Made by a program: the position numbers and the translations under genes
Notes under the pieces: model-generated
Database searches by the model: none
What the model saw: only the letters and a program-made list of their open reading frames with translations
Told to the model about the DNA's origin: nothing
Shown here: positions 54,783-64,000 of the stretch, in pieces
How the letters are laid out: each line of letters starts with the position of its first letter
Numbering within the stretch: the first letter of the stretch is position 1
Assembly (NCBI RefSeq): GCF_010915725.1
Contig: NZ_JAAIJR010000018.1
Span: 1-64,000, forward strand
From: Thiorhodococcus mannitoliphagus
GTDB lineage: Bacteria; Pseudomonadota; Gammaproteobacteria; Chromatiales; Chromatiaceae
Direction of reading: 5' to 3'
DNA: 64,000 nt

Positions 54783-54981
54783 GAAGCTGATCGCTTGTCC
54801 TAGCGAGGCTTCGCCTCAGACCGGCGAGTCATGCCATCGGGATCGCTATCGGAATCGGGATCGCTATCGTCGGTTCGATACCGATACCGATACCGATACC
54901 GATACCGACAGCCTTTGGGTGGTCGGGCGCTTCATCGAAATTTGACTCATCTGCAAGCATTTTGCGCCCTCAAGGATTCTA
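54783..54981. mobile_element. MITE family A, degenerate copy 3 between ubiU and ubiV
   Basis: Inverted relative to the copies at 31686 and 41490. It has kept GAAGCTG at one end, the GAGGCTTCGCCTC hairpin, and the ATTTTGCGCCCTCAAGGAT segment, but lost the outer part of both inverted repeats. Its hexamer array is CGATAC (five units) rather than GGGATC. The right end merges with the ubiU stop codon. Confidence 0.8.
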
Positions 54982-55974
54982 GTGCCAGGTCCGCTCGTAG
55001 GGGCCGATGGTCGTCTGGGCGCCTTCGGAGACCTGCGCCAGGATTTGGTGCCAGCTGTCCTTGGGGCGGAACGCCTGCGGATTGCGCTGGCACATGTCGA
55101 GCGCTTCGCGCCAGACCTTGGTGACCTGGGAGACGTAGCGGGTGCTGCGCTGGCGGCCCTCGATCTTGATGGCGCTGACGCCGGCGGCGAGGATCTGCGG
55201 CAGGACGTCCAGCGTATTCAGGCTGGTCGGCTGCTCGATGGCGTGACGCAGCTCGCCGTCGACCTCGTAGCGGCCCTTGCACAGCGTCGGATAGCCGGCC
55301 GCCTCGGAGTGGGAGCGCCGCTCGATGAGGACGCCGCCGAGGCGGGTCTCCTGACCCTCGGGCGTGTCGCGCCATTCGACGTGCGCCGCCGGCGAGCAGG
55401 CACCGAAGGTGTTGGGCGACTGGCCGCTGGCGTAGGAGGAGAGCAGGCAGCGGCCCTCGACCATGACGCAGAGGCTGCCGAAGCCGAAGATCTCGACCGG
55501 GACCCTGGTCTCCTCGATGAGATGGGCGACCTGGGCGAGCGAGAGCACGCGCGGCACCACGACGCGCTTGATGCCGAAGTGCCGCTGCATGAAGCCGATG
55601 GCCGCCGGGTTGGTCGCGGAACCCTGCACCGAGAGATGCAGGTTGACGTTGGGGTGGCGCTCGGCGGCATAGTCGAGCACGCCCATGTCGGCCAGGATGA
55701 TGGCGTCGACGCCGAATCCGGCGGCGCGGTCCACGGCGGCGGTCCAGCGCTCCCAGCCGTCCGGCTGGGCATAGGTATTGATGGCGACGAAGACCTTGAC
55801 GCCGCGGTCATGGGCGTACTGTACGCCTTGGGCGATCTGCTTGTCGTTGAAGTTCAGGCCGGCGAAGTGACGGGCGTTGGTGTCATCGCGAAAGCCGATG
55901 TAGACGGCATTGGCGCCATTGTCGACGGCGGCCTTGAGCATCGGCAGATTGCCGGCGGGACAGACGAGCTCCAT
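54979..55974 (-). CDS. ubiU: Oxygen-independent ubiquinone hydroxylation protein UbiU
   Basis: The 331-aa U32-family protein starts MELVCPAGNLPMLKAAVDNG as UbiU/YhbU does. Cluster cysteines are in GSLCVMVEGRCLLSSY, NTFGACSP and PTLCKGRY. GGAG precedes the ATG. It is 21 bp downstream of yhcC and upstream of ubiV on the minus strand, presumably under the FNR box at 57006-57019. The stop codon lies at the edge of a MITE remnant. Confidence 0.94.
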   Translation of the reverse strand: MELVCPAGNLPMLKAAVDNGANAVYIGFRDDTNARHFAGLNFNDKQIAQGVQYAHDRGVKVFVAINTYAQPDGWERWTAAVDRAAGFGVDAIILADMGVLDYAAERHPNVNLHLSVQGSATNPAAIGFMQRHFGIKRVVVPRVLSLAQVAHLIEETRVPVEIFGFGSLCVMVEGRCLLSSYASGQSPNTFGACSPAAHVEWRDTPEGQETRLGGVLIERRSHSEAAGYPTLCKGRYEVDGELRHAIEQPTSLNTLDVLPQILAAGVSAIKIEGRQRSTRYVSQVTKVWREALDMCQRNPQAFRPKDSWHQILAQVSEGAQTTIGPYERTWH

Positions 55975-55995
55975 GGTATTTCGATCTCCTGCGGA

Positions 55996-56970
55996 CTACG
56001 CAGTTTTGACGAGTTGGTGATGAGAGGCGGTGTCGGCCTTGTCACCCTGGCGGGTGTCGCGGCGATAGAGTTCGGCCTCGATGCCGTTGAGCACGGCCCA
56101 CTTTTGGCTGCACCAATCGGGCGCGAGCAAGATGTCTTTCGAGGCTGTGCCCGTGAGCCTGTGATAGATCACGGCCGGGGGCGTGCGCTCGACTAAGTCG
56201 GCGCAGATTTGGATGTAATCCTCGAGGCTCATGGGCGCATAGTCGCCGCGGCGCCATTGGATGGCGAGCTGAGTATGGCGCACGATGTGCAGCGGGTGGA
56301 GCTTGAGTCCCTCGACGCCAAGTTCCAGGACGCGCTCGAGCGTGTTCAGCGCGGCGGCGTGGCCTTCGCCAGGCAATCCGATGATGAGGTGGGTGCAGAC
56401 CTTGATGCCGCGGCGGTGCGCTGCGCTGACGGCCGCGCGGTATTCCGCGAAACCGTGCCCTCTGTTGACCCGTTCCAGGGTGGCGTCGCTCGCCGACTGC
56501 AGTCCAAGCTCGAGCCAAACCTCCTTACCCTTTGCACGATAGCCGGCGAGCAGATCCAGCACCGCCTCGGGGACGCAGTCCGGCCGGGTGCCGACCGAGA
56601 GACCCACCACGTCCGGATGGGTGAGGGCGCTATCGTAGCGCTCGCGCAGGACCTCGACCTCATCGTAGGTGTTGGTGTAGGTCTGGAAATAGGCCATGAA
56701 GCGCCGCGCGCCGGTGCGTTTTGCCAGCACCTCACGGCCGGCCTCCAGTTGCGGATCGATCTGCGGCGAGCGCTTGGCGTTGGGCCCGAAGGAGACGTTG
56801 TTGCAAAAGGTGCAGCCACCGTGTCCCTTGGAGCCGTCGCGGTTCGGGCAGGTGAAGCCCGCATTCAAGGCGAGCTTATGCACCCGCTGGCCGTAGCGCT
56901 TCAGCAGGTACTGACCGAAGGTGGTGACGCGATCACTGAGGATGCGATGTTGAGCGGGCGGGTAGGGCAT
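55996..56970 (-). CDS. yhcC: YhcC-type radical SAM protein
   Basis: The 324-aa member of the TIGR01212 family. Its radical SAM cysteines are in CPNRDGSKGHGGCTFC (C-x11-C-x2-C). SAM-binding and core motifs GLSVGTRPDC, LELGLQSASD and THLIIGLPGEG follow. Function is not firmly known; the family occurs near anaerobic metabolism genes. It is the first gene of the yhcC-ubiU-ubiV run. ATG 56970 lies only ~36 nt from an FNR box, leaving little or no 5' leader. Confidence 0.9.
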   Translation of the reverse strand: MPYPPAQHRILSDRVTTFGQYLLKRYGQRVHKLALNAGFTCPNRDGSKGHGGCTFCNNVSFGPNAKRSPQIDPQLEAGREVLAKRTGARRFMAYFQTYTNTYDEVEVLRERYDSALTHPDVVGLSVGTRPDCVPEAVLDLLAGYRAKGKEVWLELGLQSASDATLERVNRGHGFAEYRAAVSAAHRRGIKVCTHLIIGLPGEGHAAALNTLERVLELGVEGLKLHPLHIVRHTQLAIQWRRGDYAPMSLEDYIQICADLVERTPPAVIYHRLTGTASKDILLAPDWCSQKWAVLNGIEAELYRRDTRQGDKADTASHHQLVKTA

Positions 56971-57005
56971 CCGATCAAAGCTAACTGGGCTTTCTCTTCA
57001 AGTGT

Positions 57006-57019
57006 TTGATCTGAATCAA
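57006..57019 (-). promoter_or_regulatory. Consensus FNR box upstream of yhcC-ubiUV
   Basis: TTGATCTGAATCAA matches TTGAT-N4-ATCAA exactly. Its centre (57012.5) is ~42 bp from the yhcC ATG. In a class II FNR promoter (centre at -41.5) transcription would start at about 56971, nearly leaderless; TAGCTT sits at the -10 position. FNR control of ubiUV is established in E. coli. Confidence 0.8.
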
Positions 57020-57026
57020 ATAAAGG

Positions 57027-57587
57027 TCAATCGGCATTGCGGAAGATCCGTTCCCAAGGGACCTCCAGGTCCAGGCTCTTCAATCGCAAGGGAGCCTCCG
57101 GCGCAATGTCTTCCAACTCCCAGAGGCCGCACTCGCCCCGCCGATAGCATTCGACACGCTGCTTCTCGGGGTCGATCAGCACGAATTCCTTGAGAGATGC
57201 GATTTGCCGATAGAGCGCGAACTTGTCGCCAGGGTCGAAGGCCGAGGTCGAGGGCGACAGGACTTCGATGACGACTCTTGGAGCCGTCATGACATGATCG
57301 GCGCGATTGTCGGCCGGGTCGCAGGTGACGAGGACATCTGGGTAGAAGTAGGCCTCGTCCTCGAGCACGCGGAGTTTCATGTCCGCCGCATAGACATCGC
57401 AGGGCGAGCCTTCCAGACAGCGCATCAATTCGGCCGCAAGATTCAGCGTGATCCTGACGTGCTTCCGCGATGCCCCGACCATCGCGAAGATCTCGCCACG
57501 GACATACTCCGACTTCTCGGGCTGTTCCTGCTCCCAGGCGAGATAGTCGGCAGCCGTTATCGGAGACTGGATCTGTGGTAGGCCCAC
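57027..57587 (-). CDS. Uma2-family (DUF820) putative nuclease
   Basis: The 186-aa protein has the Uma2 pattern: ADYLAWEQEQPEKSEYVRGE near the start, YFYPDVLVTCD and VVIEVLSPSTSAFDPGDKF, supplying PD-(D/E)xK-type acidic residues and a downstream Lys. These proteins are abundant in cyanobacteria and phototrophs; function is unproven. It stands alone between yhcC and the divergent dehydrogenase gene. Confidence 0.82.
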   Translation of the reverse strand: MGLPQIQSPITAADYLAWEQEQPEKSEYVRGEIFAMVGASRKHVRITLNLAAELMRCLEGSPCDVYAADMKLRVLEDEAYFYPDVLVTCDPADNRADHVMTAPRVVIEVLSPSTSAFDPGDKFALYRQIASLKEFVLIDPEKQRVECYRRGECGLWELEDIAPEAPLRLKSLDLEVPWERIFRNAD

Positions 57588-57767
57588 TTGCGTTCTCCGT
57601 CAGTTGAGTCGGTGTAGCCCCGAAAGATCAATGCGTTCAGGCCAATGTATCAGGCCAACATAGAGCGAAAGCTGTCGACCCGCAAGACTCAGGCAAACTA
57701 GAGCGCGCACTTTGCAGTACCATTTTGTGCAGTGCAAGAAATCATCCACGAGCAGACCCGCGCAGTA

Positions 57768-60700
57768 ATGTCAGAACAGCAGCCCCGTATCCGCGAAATT
57801 CCCTACAACTACACGTCCTTTTCCGATCGCGAGATCGTGATTCGCTTCCTCGGCGAGTCCATGTGGAGCCTCATCGACGAGTTGCGCGGCAGCCGCCGCA
57901 CCGGACGCTCCGCGCGGATGCTGTTCGAGGTGCTGGGCGACATGTGGGTCATCACCCGCAATCCCTATCTGCAGGACGACCTGCTCGAGAATCTGGATCG
58001 CCGCCGCATGTTGCTGCAGGCGCTCGATCATCGGCTCGATCAATTCGAGCAGCGCTTGAACGACAATCACCGGGCCGCCGAGCTGTTGGCCGCGGCCCGC
58101 GCCTCGGTGCAACGCTTCGGTGATTGGTTCGACAGCGAGCGCGCCCAGCGCGAGCGGCTGCGCAAGGCCCTGAGCGGTGTGACCCGCAAGGACAACCTGG
58201 ACTTTGGCGGCCTCGCGCGCGTCTCGCACGCGACCGATGCGACCGACTGGCGCGTCGAGCTGCCCTTCGTCGTGATCTCCCCGGATGCCGAGGAGGAGGT
58301 TGCGCCCATCGTCAAGGCCTGTATCGACTCTGGCTTGACCTTGATCCCACGCGGCGGGGGCACGGGCTACACGGGTTCCGCCGTCCCCCTCCATCCCCTG
58401 ACGGCGGTGATCAATACCGAGAAGCTAGAGACGCTCTCGGGGGTTGAGCCGATGGCCCTTCCTGGCGTGGAGGGACTGGTGCCGACCGCCCATTGCGGTG
58501 CTGGTGTGGTGACGCGGCGGGTGTCCGACCTCGCCGACGCCAATGGCTTGGCCTTCGCGGTGGACCCAACCTCCCAGGACGCCTCTTGCATCGGCGGCAA
58601 CATCGCCATGAATGCCGGCGGCAAGAAGGCCGTCCTCTGGGGGACGGCCTTGGACAACCTGGCCTCCTGGCGCATGGTGACGCCGGACGCCGACTGGCTC
58701 GAGGTCGAGCGGCTCGATCACAACCTCGGCAAGATTCACGATCAGGAGCGCGTCCGCTTCCGCATCTCGCGCTACGCCCCAGACGGTAAGACGCCGCGCG
58801 GCGAGCCCGAGATCCTGGAGATGGCCGGCCAGTCCTTCCGCAAGGTCGGACTCGGCAAGGACGTCACCGATAAGTTCTTGTCGGGGCTGCCGGGTGTCCA
58901 GAAGGAGGGCTGCGACGGCATCATCACCTCGGCGCGCTTCGTCCTGCACCGCATGCCGGACCATGTCCGCACGCTCTGTCTCGAGTTCTTCGGCACCGAC
59001 CTGGATCTGGCGGTCCCGGCCATTGTCGAGATCAAGGAGCATATCGAGTCCCAAAGCGGCGTGCAGATGGCGGGTTTGGAGCACCTGGACGAGCGCTACG
59101 TCCGCGCCGTCGACTACTCGACCAAGGCGCCGCGTCATGAGCTGCCGAAGATGGTCCTGATCGCCGACCTGGTCAGCGACGACGAGGCCGCTTTGGTTGG
59201 CGCGGCCGAGGAGGTCGTGCGGCTGGCCCAGGCGCGCGACGGCGAGGGCTTCATTGCCGTGAGTCCGGAGGCGCGCAAGCGCTTTTGGCTCGACCGCGCC
59301 CGGACCGCCGCCATTTCGCGTCACACCAACGCCTTCAAGATCAACGAAGACGTTGTCATTCCGCTCGACCGGCTATCCGACTACAGCCGTGGCATCGAGC
59401 GCATCAATATCGAGCTGTCCATCCGCAACAAGGACGCCATCATGGCGGCCGTGCTCGAGTATCTCGCCTCAGAGATGCCGGAGGCGCGGGTCGAGGGCGA
59501 CTATGAGGGATCCGACGAGAGCCGTGCCATCCTCCATGCCAAGCGGGATGCCGCGCGCGACTCCATCAGTCGGGTGCGCGGGCGCTGGCAGGCCATTCTG
59601 GAGCGGCTCGACCAGCCCGCGGCGGACAATCTGGATCTCCTCGAGGAGGGTGAGAAGGCGAGCATCCGCGCGGGCGATACGCTGGCGTCGATGATGCTTC
59701 GGCGCGAACTCCGCCAGGCCCTCAAGGCCGAGGTCGCGGACCATCTCGACGAGATCTTCTCGGGGCAAGAATTCGCTCGGGTCCGCGAGCGCCTGCGTGA
59801 GCTTCATCAGGGCGTCAAGGACTCGCGTCTCTTCGTCGCCCTGCACATGCACGCGGGCGACGGCAACGTCCACACCAACATCCCGGTGCATTCCTCGGAC
59901 TACGCCATGCTCCACGAGGCCGACCGGGTCGTGGCGCGCATCATGGCGCTGGCGACCGGGCTCGGGGGCGTCATCTCCGGCGAGCACGGCATCGGTTTGA
60001 CCAAGCTGCAGTTCCTCGAGCGCGAGAAGCTGGAGGCCTTCGTCGCCTACAAGGAGAAGGTCGACCCCAAGGCGCTGTTCAATCGCGGCAAGCTGATGCC
60101 GGGCTCGGGGCTCGAGGGTGCCTATACCCCGTCACTGCGCTTGGTCGAGCAAGAGGCCATCATCCTCGAAGAGACCGAACTCGGTGCGCTCAATGACGAC
60201 GTCAAGCACTGCCTGCGCTGCGGTAAGTGCAAGCCCAAGTGCATGACGCATGTGCCGCGCGCCAATCTCAGCTATTCGCCGCGCAACAAGATCCTTGGGA
60301 CCGGCCTGATCATCGAGGCCTTTCTCTACGAGGAGCAGACGCGTCGTGGTCTCTCGCTGCGGCATTTCACCGAGATGAACGACGTCGCGGATCACTGCAC
60401 CCTCTGCCATAAGTGCCTGGCGCCCTGTCCGGTGAACATCGACTTTGGCGAGGTGACGACGCGCATGCGGCGTATCCTGGTCGATCGCGGCAAGAGAAGC
60501 TTCAGTCCAGGCGCCTGGGCGGCCATGCAGTTCCTGAATGTCACGGATCCGCGTGCCATTCGAGTGGTGCGCAAGGGGCTTGCCGAGTGGGGCTTCGCGG
60601 CCATGAATGCGGCGCACCGCGCGGCCAAGCTCTTGCGGCTCACCCAGCAGCCGACCCAGAAGCCGGGGAGCACCACGGGTCGTCCCGCCAGCACGGGCCT

Positions 60701-61622
60701 GGCCGTCGCGCTGGTGAGTCGGCCGATTCGTGTCGATCTGCCAAAGCGCACCTTCCGTAACCTGCTCGCGCTGGAGGATCGCGCTCAGGTGCCCATCCTC
60801 AAGGATCCCAAGGTGGTCGCGGACGACGCCGAGGCGGTCTTCTACTTCCCGGGCTGCGGCTCGGAGCGCCTCTATTCGGACATTGGGCTCGCGACCCTTG
60901 CCATGCTGTGGGAGCAGGGCGCTCAGACGGTGCTGCCGCCCGGCTATCTCTGCTGCGGTTATCCGCAGAGTTCGGCGGGTCTGGAGCAGCGTGGGCGTCA
61001 GATCACCATGGAGAACCGCGTGCTCTTCCATAGGATCGCCAACACCCTGAACTACCTGGATATTCGCACCGTGCTGGTCTCCTGCGGCACCTGCATGGAT
61101 CAGCTGCTCAAGTATGAGTTCGAGCGCATCTTTCCGGGCTGTCGGCTGCTCGACATCCACGAGTGGCTGATGGAGAAGGGCGTGAGCCTCCAAGGTGTCG
61201 AGGGCGTTCAGTACCTCTATCACGACCCTTGTCACACCCCCATGAAGCTCTATGCGCCGACCAAGGTGGCGACCAGCCTCATCGGTCAGACCGTGACCCT
61301 GTCGGATCGCTGCTGTGGCGAGGCCGGGACCCTGGGCGCGGCGCGCCCGGACATCGCTAACCAGGTCCGCTTTCGCAAGCAAGAAGAACTGACGGCGGGG
61401 ATTCGGGACCTCACCGGCAAGGCTCAGGTAATGGACGCTGAGGTGAAGCTCTTGACCTCCTGCCCGGCCTGTCAGCAGGGGCTCGCTAAGTATCAGGATG
61501 ACACCGGCCTCAAGACCGACTACATCGTGGTCGAGATGGTCAAGCGCATGCTGGGGGAGCATTGGCAGGAGCAGTTCATCGAGCGGGTCAGGGATGGCGG
61601 CATCGAGCGCGTGCTGCTTTGA
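57768..61622 (+). CDS. Very large FAD/Fe-S dehydrogenase (DUF3683, D-lactate dehydrogenase-like)
   Basis: The ~1284-aa single-chain oxidoreductase has an N-terminal DUF3683-type region ([20 protein letters not shown]). An FAD-binding PCMH domain ([31 protein letters not shown]) and FAD-oxidase C domain ([27 protein letters not shown]) follow. Two 4Fe-4S motifs come next ([11 protein letters not shown] and [13 protein letters not shown]), and then two CCG-type domains ([26 protein letters not shown] and [15 protein letters not shown]). It joins in one chain what GlcDEF or LldEFG separate. Likely substrate is D-lactate or another 2-hydroxy acid, with electrons passed to quinone. GTG 57732 is an alternative start. 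Confidence 0.88.
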   Translation: MSEQQPRIREIPYNYTSFSDREIVIRFLGESMWSLIDELRGSRRTGRSARMLFEVLGDMWVITRNPYLQDDLLENLDRRRMLLQALDHRLDQFEQRLNDNHRAAELLAAARASVQRFGDWFDSERAQRERLRKALSGVTRKDNLDFGGLARVSHATDATDWRVELPFVVISPDAEEEVAPIVKACIDSGLTLIPRGGGTGYTGSAVPLHPLTAVINTEKLETLSGVEPMALPGVEGLVPTAHCGAGVVTRRVSDLADANGLAFAVDPTSQDASCIGGNIAMNAGGKKAVLWGTALDNLASWRMVTPDADWLEVERLDHNLGKIHDQERVRFRISRYAPDGKTPRGEPEILEMAGQSFRKVGLGKDVTDKFLSGLPGVQKEGCDGIITSARFVLHRMPDHVRTLCLEFFGTDLDLAVPAIVEIKEHIESQSGVQMAGLEHLDERYVRAVDYSTKAPRHELPKMVLIADLVSDDEAALVGAAEEVVRLAQARDGEGFIAVSPEARKRFWLDRARTAAISRHTNAFKINEDVVIPLDRLSDYSRGIERINIELSIRNKDAIMAAVLEYLASEMPEARVEGDYEGSDESRAILHAKRDAARDSISRVRGRWQAILERLDQPAADNLDLLEEGEKASIRAGDTLASMMLRRELRQALKAEVADHLDEIFSGQEFARVRERLRELHQGVKDSRLFVALHMHAGDGNVHTNIPVHSSDYAMLHEADRVVARIMALATGLGGVISGEHGIGLTKLQFLEREKLEAFVAYKEKVDPKALFNRGKLMPGSGLEGAYTPSLRLVEQEAIILEETELGALNDDVKHCLRCGKCKPKCMTHVPRANLSYSPRNKILGTGLIIEAFLYEEQTRRGLSLRHFTEMNDVADHCTLCHKCLAPCPVNIDFGEVTTRMRRILVDRGKRSFSPGAWAAMQFLNVTDPRAIRVVRKGLAEWGFAAMNAAHRAAKLLRLTQQPTQKPGSTTGRPASTGLAVALVSRPIRVDLPKRTFRNLLALEDRAQVPILKDPKVVADDAEAVFYFPGCGSERLYSDIGLATLAMLWEQGAQTVLPPGYLCCGYPQSSAGLEQRGRQITMENRVLFHRIANTLNYLDIRTVLVSCGTCMDQLLKYEFERIFPGCRLLDIHEWLMEKGVSLQGVEGVQYLYHDPCHTPMKLYAPTKVATSLIGQTVTLSDRCCGEAGTLGAARPDIANQVRFRKQEELTAGIRDLTGKAQVMDAEVKLLTSCPACQQGLAKYQDDTGLKTDYIVVEMVKRMLGEHWQEQFIERVRDGGIERVLL

Positions 61623-61787
61623 GCCTCGAAGGCGTCAGCTGTTCCCGCTCGACAACGCGGTTCTGGAGGAGCGTCTTCCCGAGCCTGGCTGGGAAGCGCC
61701 CGCCTGCGGCGCGGCCTAGCGCTGAGTGCGGCCCGACGTGTGGAGCGCGCCGGGCCATCCTGCCCAAACTCTGCGGAGATCCATGCC

Positions 61788-62006
61788 ATGAGCGACGCAT
61801 TGAAGGCCGCCATCGCGCGCCGGCGCATGCTGCTGCGCGGACGCCTGTCCCGGCACCGGCACCTCTTGCGCGCTCGCCGAGCCATGTGGTCGTCGGCGAT
61901 CGCCGAGGGCAGCGGTGACCGCTCCGATCGCGGGCAGGGGATGTCCGCGCGCGGTACCTCCCGGTATCACGTCCCTTGGCGTCTCTTCGTACTGAGCCGC
62001 CCGTGA
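61788..62006 (+). CDS. Small Arg-rich ORF coupled to murF
   Basis: A 72-codon ORF with no family (MSDALKAAIARRRMLLRGRL...). GGAG lies about 10 nt before ATG 61788. Its TGA overlaps the murF GTG as GTGA, a typical coupling arrangement that supports real translation. It could act as a translational leader for murF; the function of the peptide itself is unknown. Confidence 0.45.
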   Translation: MSDALKAAIARRRMLLRGRLSRHRHLLRARRAMWSSAIAEGSGDRSDRGQGMSARGTSRYHVPWRLFVLSRP

Positions 62007-63352
62007 GCCATCCCCGACACAGGCTTTTCACCCCGGCCGAGATTGCCGCCGTGACTGCCGGCCGCTGGCTCCGATCGTCGCCGCGCCTGGCCGAGCCGAT
62101 CGCCGGCATCGGCATCGATAGCCGCACGCTGGCTCCTGGCGAGGCCTATGTCGCCATCGTTGGCGAGCGCTTCGATGGCCACGATTTCGTCTCCGCGGCC
62201 GCCGGGGCCGGCGCCGCGCTCGCCCTGGTCGAGCGTGCACCGGCGCAGGCGCCGGCGTCATTGCCGCTCCTGCAGGTCGGTTCCTGCGTGGCGGCCCTGC
62301 AGGCCCTGGCCGCGGCCTGGCGCGAGCGGCTGCACGCAGGAGGCTGTCGCGTCGTCGGCATCTGCGGCAGCAACGGCAAGACCACCACGCGGCATCTGAT
62401 CCACCAACTGCTCCACGCTGGCGGGCTTGCCGGAAGCCAAAGCCCCAAGAGCTTCAACAACCATCTCGGCGTGCCGCTGACACTGCTCACGGCGCGGCCG
62501 GAGCACGCCTACCTGCTATGCGAGATCGGCACCAATCACCCCGGCGAGATCGCCGCCCTCGGCGCCATCGTGCGTCCGGACATCGCGGTGCTGACCAGCC
62601 TCGGCGAGGAACATTTGGAGTTCTTCGGGGACCTGCAGGGTGTCGCACGCGAGGAGGCGGCGCTGATCGAATGCGTTGCTCCCGGCGGCACCGCCCTCGT
62701 ACCCGCCGAGGGGCGGCTGCCGGTGGCGCTGCCGCTGTCGGCCCCGTCGGCCGTGACGCTGCGCCGCTTCGACCTCGATCCGCTTGCGCAGGCACTGCCG
62801 CTGCCCGGGGAGCACAATCGGCTCAATGCCTCCGCCGCGGCCGCAGTCGCGCGACTGTTCGGTATCCATGACGTCTGCATCGCGGCCGCCATCCGCTCGG
62901 CCAGCCACGCGCCATTGCGCGGCGAGGTGCTGTTCGCCGACGACCCGGCACGGCCCACGGTGATCAACGATGCCTACAACGCCAACCCGAGTTCCATGCG
63001 CGCGGCGTTGGCCATGCTCGCCGCTCATCCCGGCCGACGCGTGGCGGTGCTGGCGGACATGCTGGAGTTGGGCGAGGGGGCCGCGCAGGCTCATCGCGAG
63101 ATTGCGGACCTGGCCTGCGCCACGGCCGATCTCTGTCTGTTCGTCGGTCCGCTATTCGCCGAGGCCCTCGCGCAGCCCGGCGCAGGCATCGGCGGCGGCG
63201 CGGACCGCTTCGAAATCCATTCGGTCTGGTCCGATGCCGTCGCCGTGGCCATCTGCAGGCGCCTGCTTGCGGGCGACACGGTGCTCCTCAAGGGATCTCG
63301 AAGCATGGCGCTAGAGCGGCTGCTGCCAGTCTTGGAATGGGCTTCGAGATGA
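62003..63352 (+). CDS. murF: UDP-MurNAc-tripeptide-D-Ala-D-Ala ligase MurF
   Basis: The 449-aa protein is the expected length. ATP-binding GICGSNGKTTTRHLI, the central TSLGEEHLEFFGDLQGVARE, and NDAYNANPSSMRAAL are MurF signatures. It adds D-Ala-D-Ala to the UDP-MurNAc-tripeptide in the cytoplasm. The GTG start at 62003 (VSHPRHRLFTPAEI) overlaps the upstream small ORF. No other dcw genes are next to it, so this is either a relocated murF or a second copy. Confidence 0.9.
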   Translation: MSHPRHRLFTPAEIAAVTAGRWLRSSPRLAEPIAGIGIDSRTLAPGEAYVAIVGERFDGHDFVSAAAGAGAALALVERAPAQAPASLPLLQVGSCVAALQALAAAWRERLHAGGCRVVGICGSNGKTTTRHLIHQLLHAGGLAGSQSPKSFNNHLGVPLTLLTARPEHAYLLCEIGTNHPGEIAALGAIVRPDIAVLTSLGEEHLEFFGDLQGVAREEAALIECVAPGGTALVPAEGRLPVALPLSAPSAVTLRRFDLDPLAQALPLPGEHNRLNASAAAAVARLFGIHDVCIAAAIRSASHAPLRGEVLFADDPARPTVINDAYNANPSSMRAALAMLAAHPGRRVAVLADMLELGEGAAQAHREIADLACATADLCLFVGPLFAEALAQPGAGIGGGADRFEIHSVWSDAVAVAICRRLLAGDTVLLKGSRSMALERLLPVLEWASR

Positions 63353-63562
63353 CCGTCGCCCCGTTTCGACGAACAGCGCCGAGCGGGCTGATGCGATGCG
63401 TGCGGAGCGCGCCCGCTGGCTAGCAAGTGCCCCATATCGATGATTTGCAATGCCTTATATCTTAATCATCGATTTCCCTAGGGCGTTGCGAGTCCCCATC
63501 GTTTGGTGACGCAGGATACCAATCGCTTCGGCGCCCTTTGGCCCAGGATTGCAGGTGAGACG

Positions 63563-64000
63563 ATGCGACAGCCAACAAACATCCTCTATTTCGCCGACGG
63601 TGTGTTCGGCCCCACCCGTGCGCTCGGACGTGCGATCGACCTGGCGCGCCGACACCGGGCCAAGCTCACGCTGATGGACGTGACCATCGAAACGGGCATC
63701 GGCGCGGAGCTGATCAAGCGCTACGGACTCGACGACGACATCCAGCAGAGCGAGCAGCGGTATACGGCGCTGTCGCAACTCGCCTCCGACTCGATCGCCG
63801 AGCTGCCGCCGCCGCGGCTGCGCGTGACGATTGGCCATCCGTTCATCGAGGTGATTCAGGCGGTGCTGCGCGATGGTCACGACCTCGTGATCAAACCGGC
63901 GCGGCAACTGCAGGGGGCTGGCAGGCTGTTCGGTAGTAACGATATGCACCTGCTGCGCAAGTGTCCCTGTCCCGTCTGGATCGACAGGGAGACCGAACGC
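63563..64000 (+). CDS. Universal stress protein (UspE-like), partial
   Basis: The frame starts at ATG 63563 (MRQPTNILYFADG) and runs off the window without a stop after 146 codons. The end GRLFGSNDMHLLRKCPCPVW is the typical Usp nucleotide-binding signature seen in UspE-type tandem proteins, so a second Usp domain probably follows outside. It lies ~210 bp after murF. A minus-strand frame over the same DNA (63455-63949) is a shadow. Confidence 0.85.
   Translation, partial: MRQPTNILYFADGVFGPTRALGRAIDLARRHRAKLTLMDVTIETGIGAELIKRYGLDDDIQQSEQRYTALSQLASDSIAELPPPRLRVTIGHPFIEVIQAVLRDGHDLVIKPARQLQGAGRLFGSNDMHLLRKCPCPVWIDRETER

Noticed and set aside
55046..56196. Long plus-strand frame (up to 404 aa) opposite ubiU
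   Set aside because: It is an antisense shadow of ubiU and yhcC typical of GC-rich genomes; the minus strand carries all the conserved motifs.
63455..63949. 164-aa minus-strand frame at the window end
   Set aside because: The plus strand encodes a recognisable universal stress protein over the same DNA; the minus frame has no family pattern.

Overview
The window reads as a chromosome segment of a GC-rich gammaproteobacterium, most plausibly a purple sulfur bacterium (Chromatiales). This is an inference from gene content: FNR-controlled oxygen-independent ubiquinone genes (ubiU, ubiV), a short hybrid cluster protein, a TRAP dicarboxylate transporter with DctBD, a carotenoid-desaturase-like gene, and families of small dispersed repeats. 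No rRNA or other marker gene is present to fix the taxon.

Region 1 (1-2754) is core chromosome ending with a GGDEF-EAL-CZB c-di-GMP protein. Region 2 (2801-24700) is a ~21.9 kb integrated island in the 3' end of a tRNA-Thr(UGU) gene. A 46-bp direct repeat (2755-2800 and 24655-24700) marks its ends, and an excisionase-like gene and a tyrosine integrase lie next to the intact tRNA. Its cargo is (a) an XRE / two-TM / DUF1883-TIR cassette, (b) a six-gene operon with SNF2-type helicase, beta-class DNA methyltransferase, VapC-like PIN protein, two tiny proteins and a Res-like helicase-nuclease, resembling Hma-type defence loci, (c) a plus-strand set of plasmid/phage-like genes, and (d) a rolling-circle (HUH) Rep gene beside short iteron-like repeats. 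The island therefore looks like an integrated replicon carrying defence genes.

Region 3 (24.7-41 kb) is mostly housekeeping: tRNA-Thr with a clear promoter, glcD, ruvB, hcp, a YcgO/NhaP2-type antiporter, nrdB behind a pair of NrdR boxes, a dctP-QM-usp TRAP operon behind a sigma-54 promoter, and a MASE1-GGDEF cyclase. Region 4 (41-50.2 kb) is accessory. It holds MITEs, a three-gene lanthipeptide-type locus (precursor, APH-like kinase, fused HopA1-type lyase/LanC-type cyclase), a 2.46-kb Tn3-family deletion derivative with intact 35-bp inverted repeats and a TTGAC target duplication, and a low-GC crtN/crtI-like gene whose C-terminus is supplied by a MITE.

Region 5 (50.5-64 kb) carries dctD, dctB, ubiV, ubiU and yhcC on the minus strand with a consensus FNR box ahead of yhcC, then a Uma2-type gene, a very large FAD/Fe-S dehydrogenase, a small ORF overlapping a free-standing murF, and the start of a universal stress protein gene. 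The strongest candidates for undescribed biology are the lanthipeptide locus with its lyase-cyclase fusion and the DUF1883-TIR cassette. Two MITE families with 3-bp TNA target duplications tie several oddities together: a microsatellite, a captured stop codon, and separation of ubiU from ubiV.
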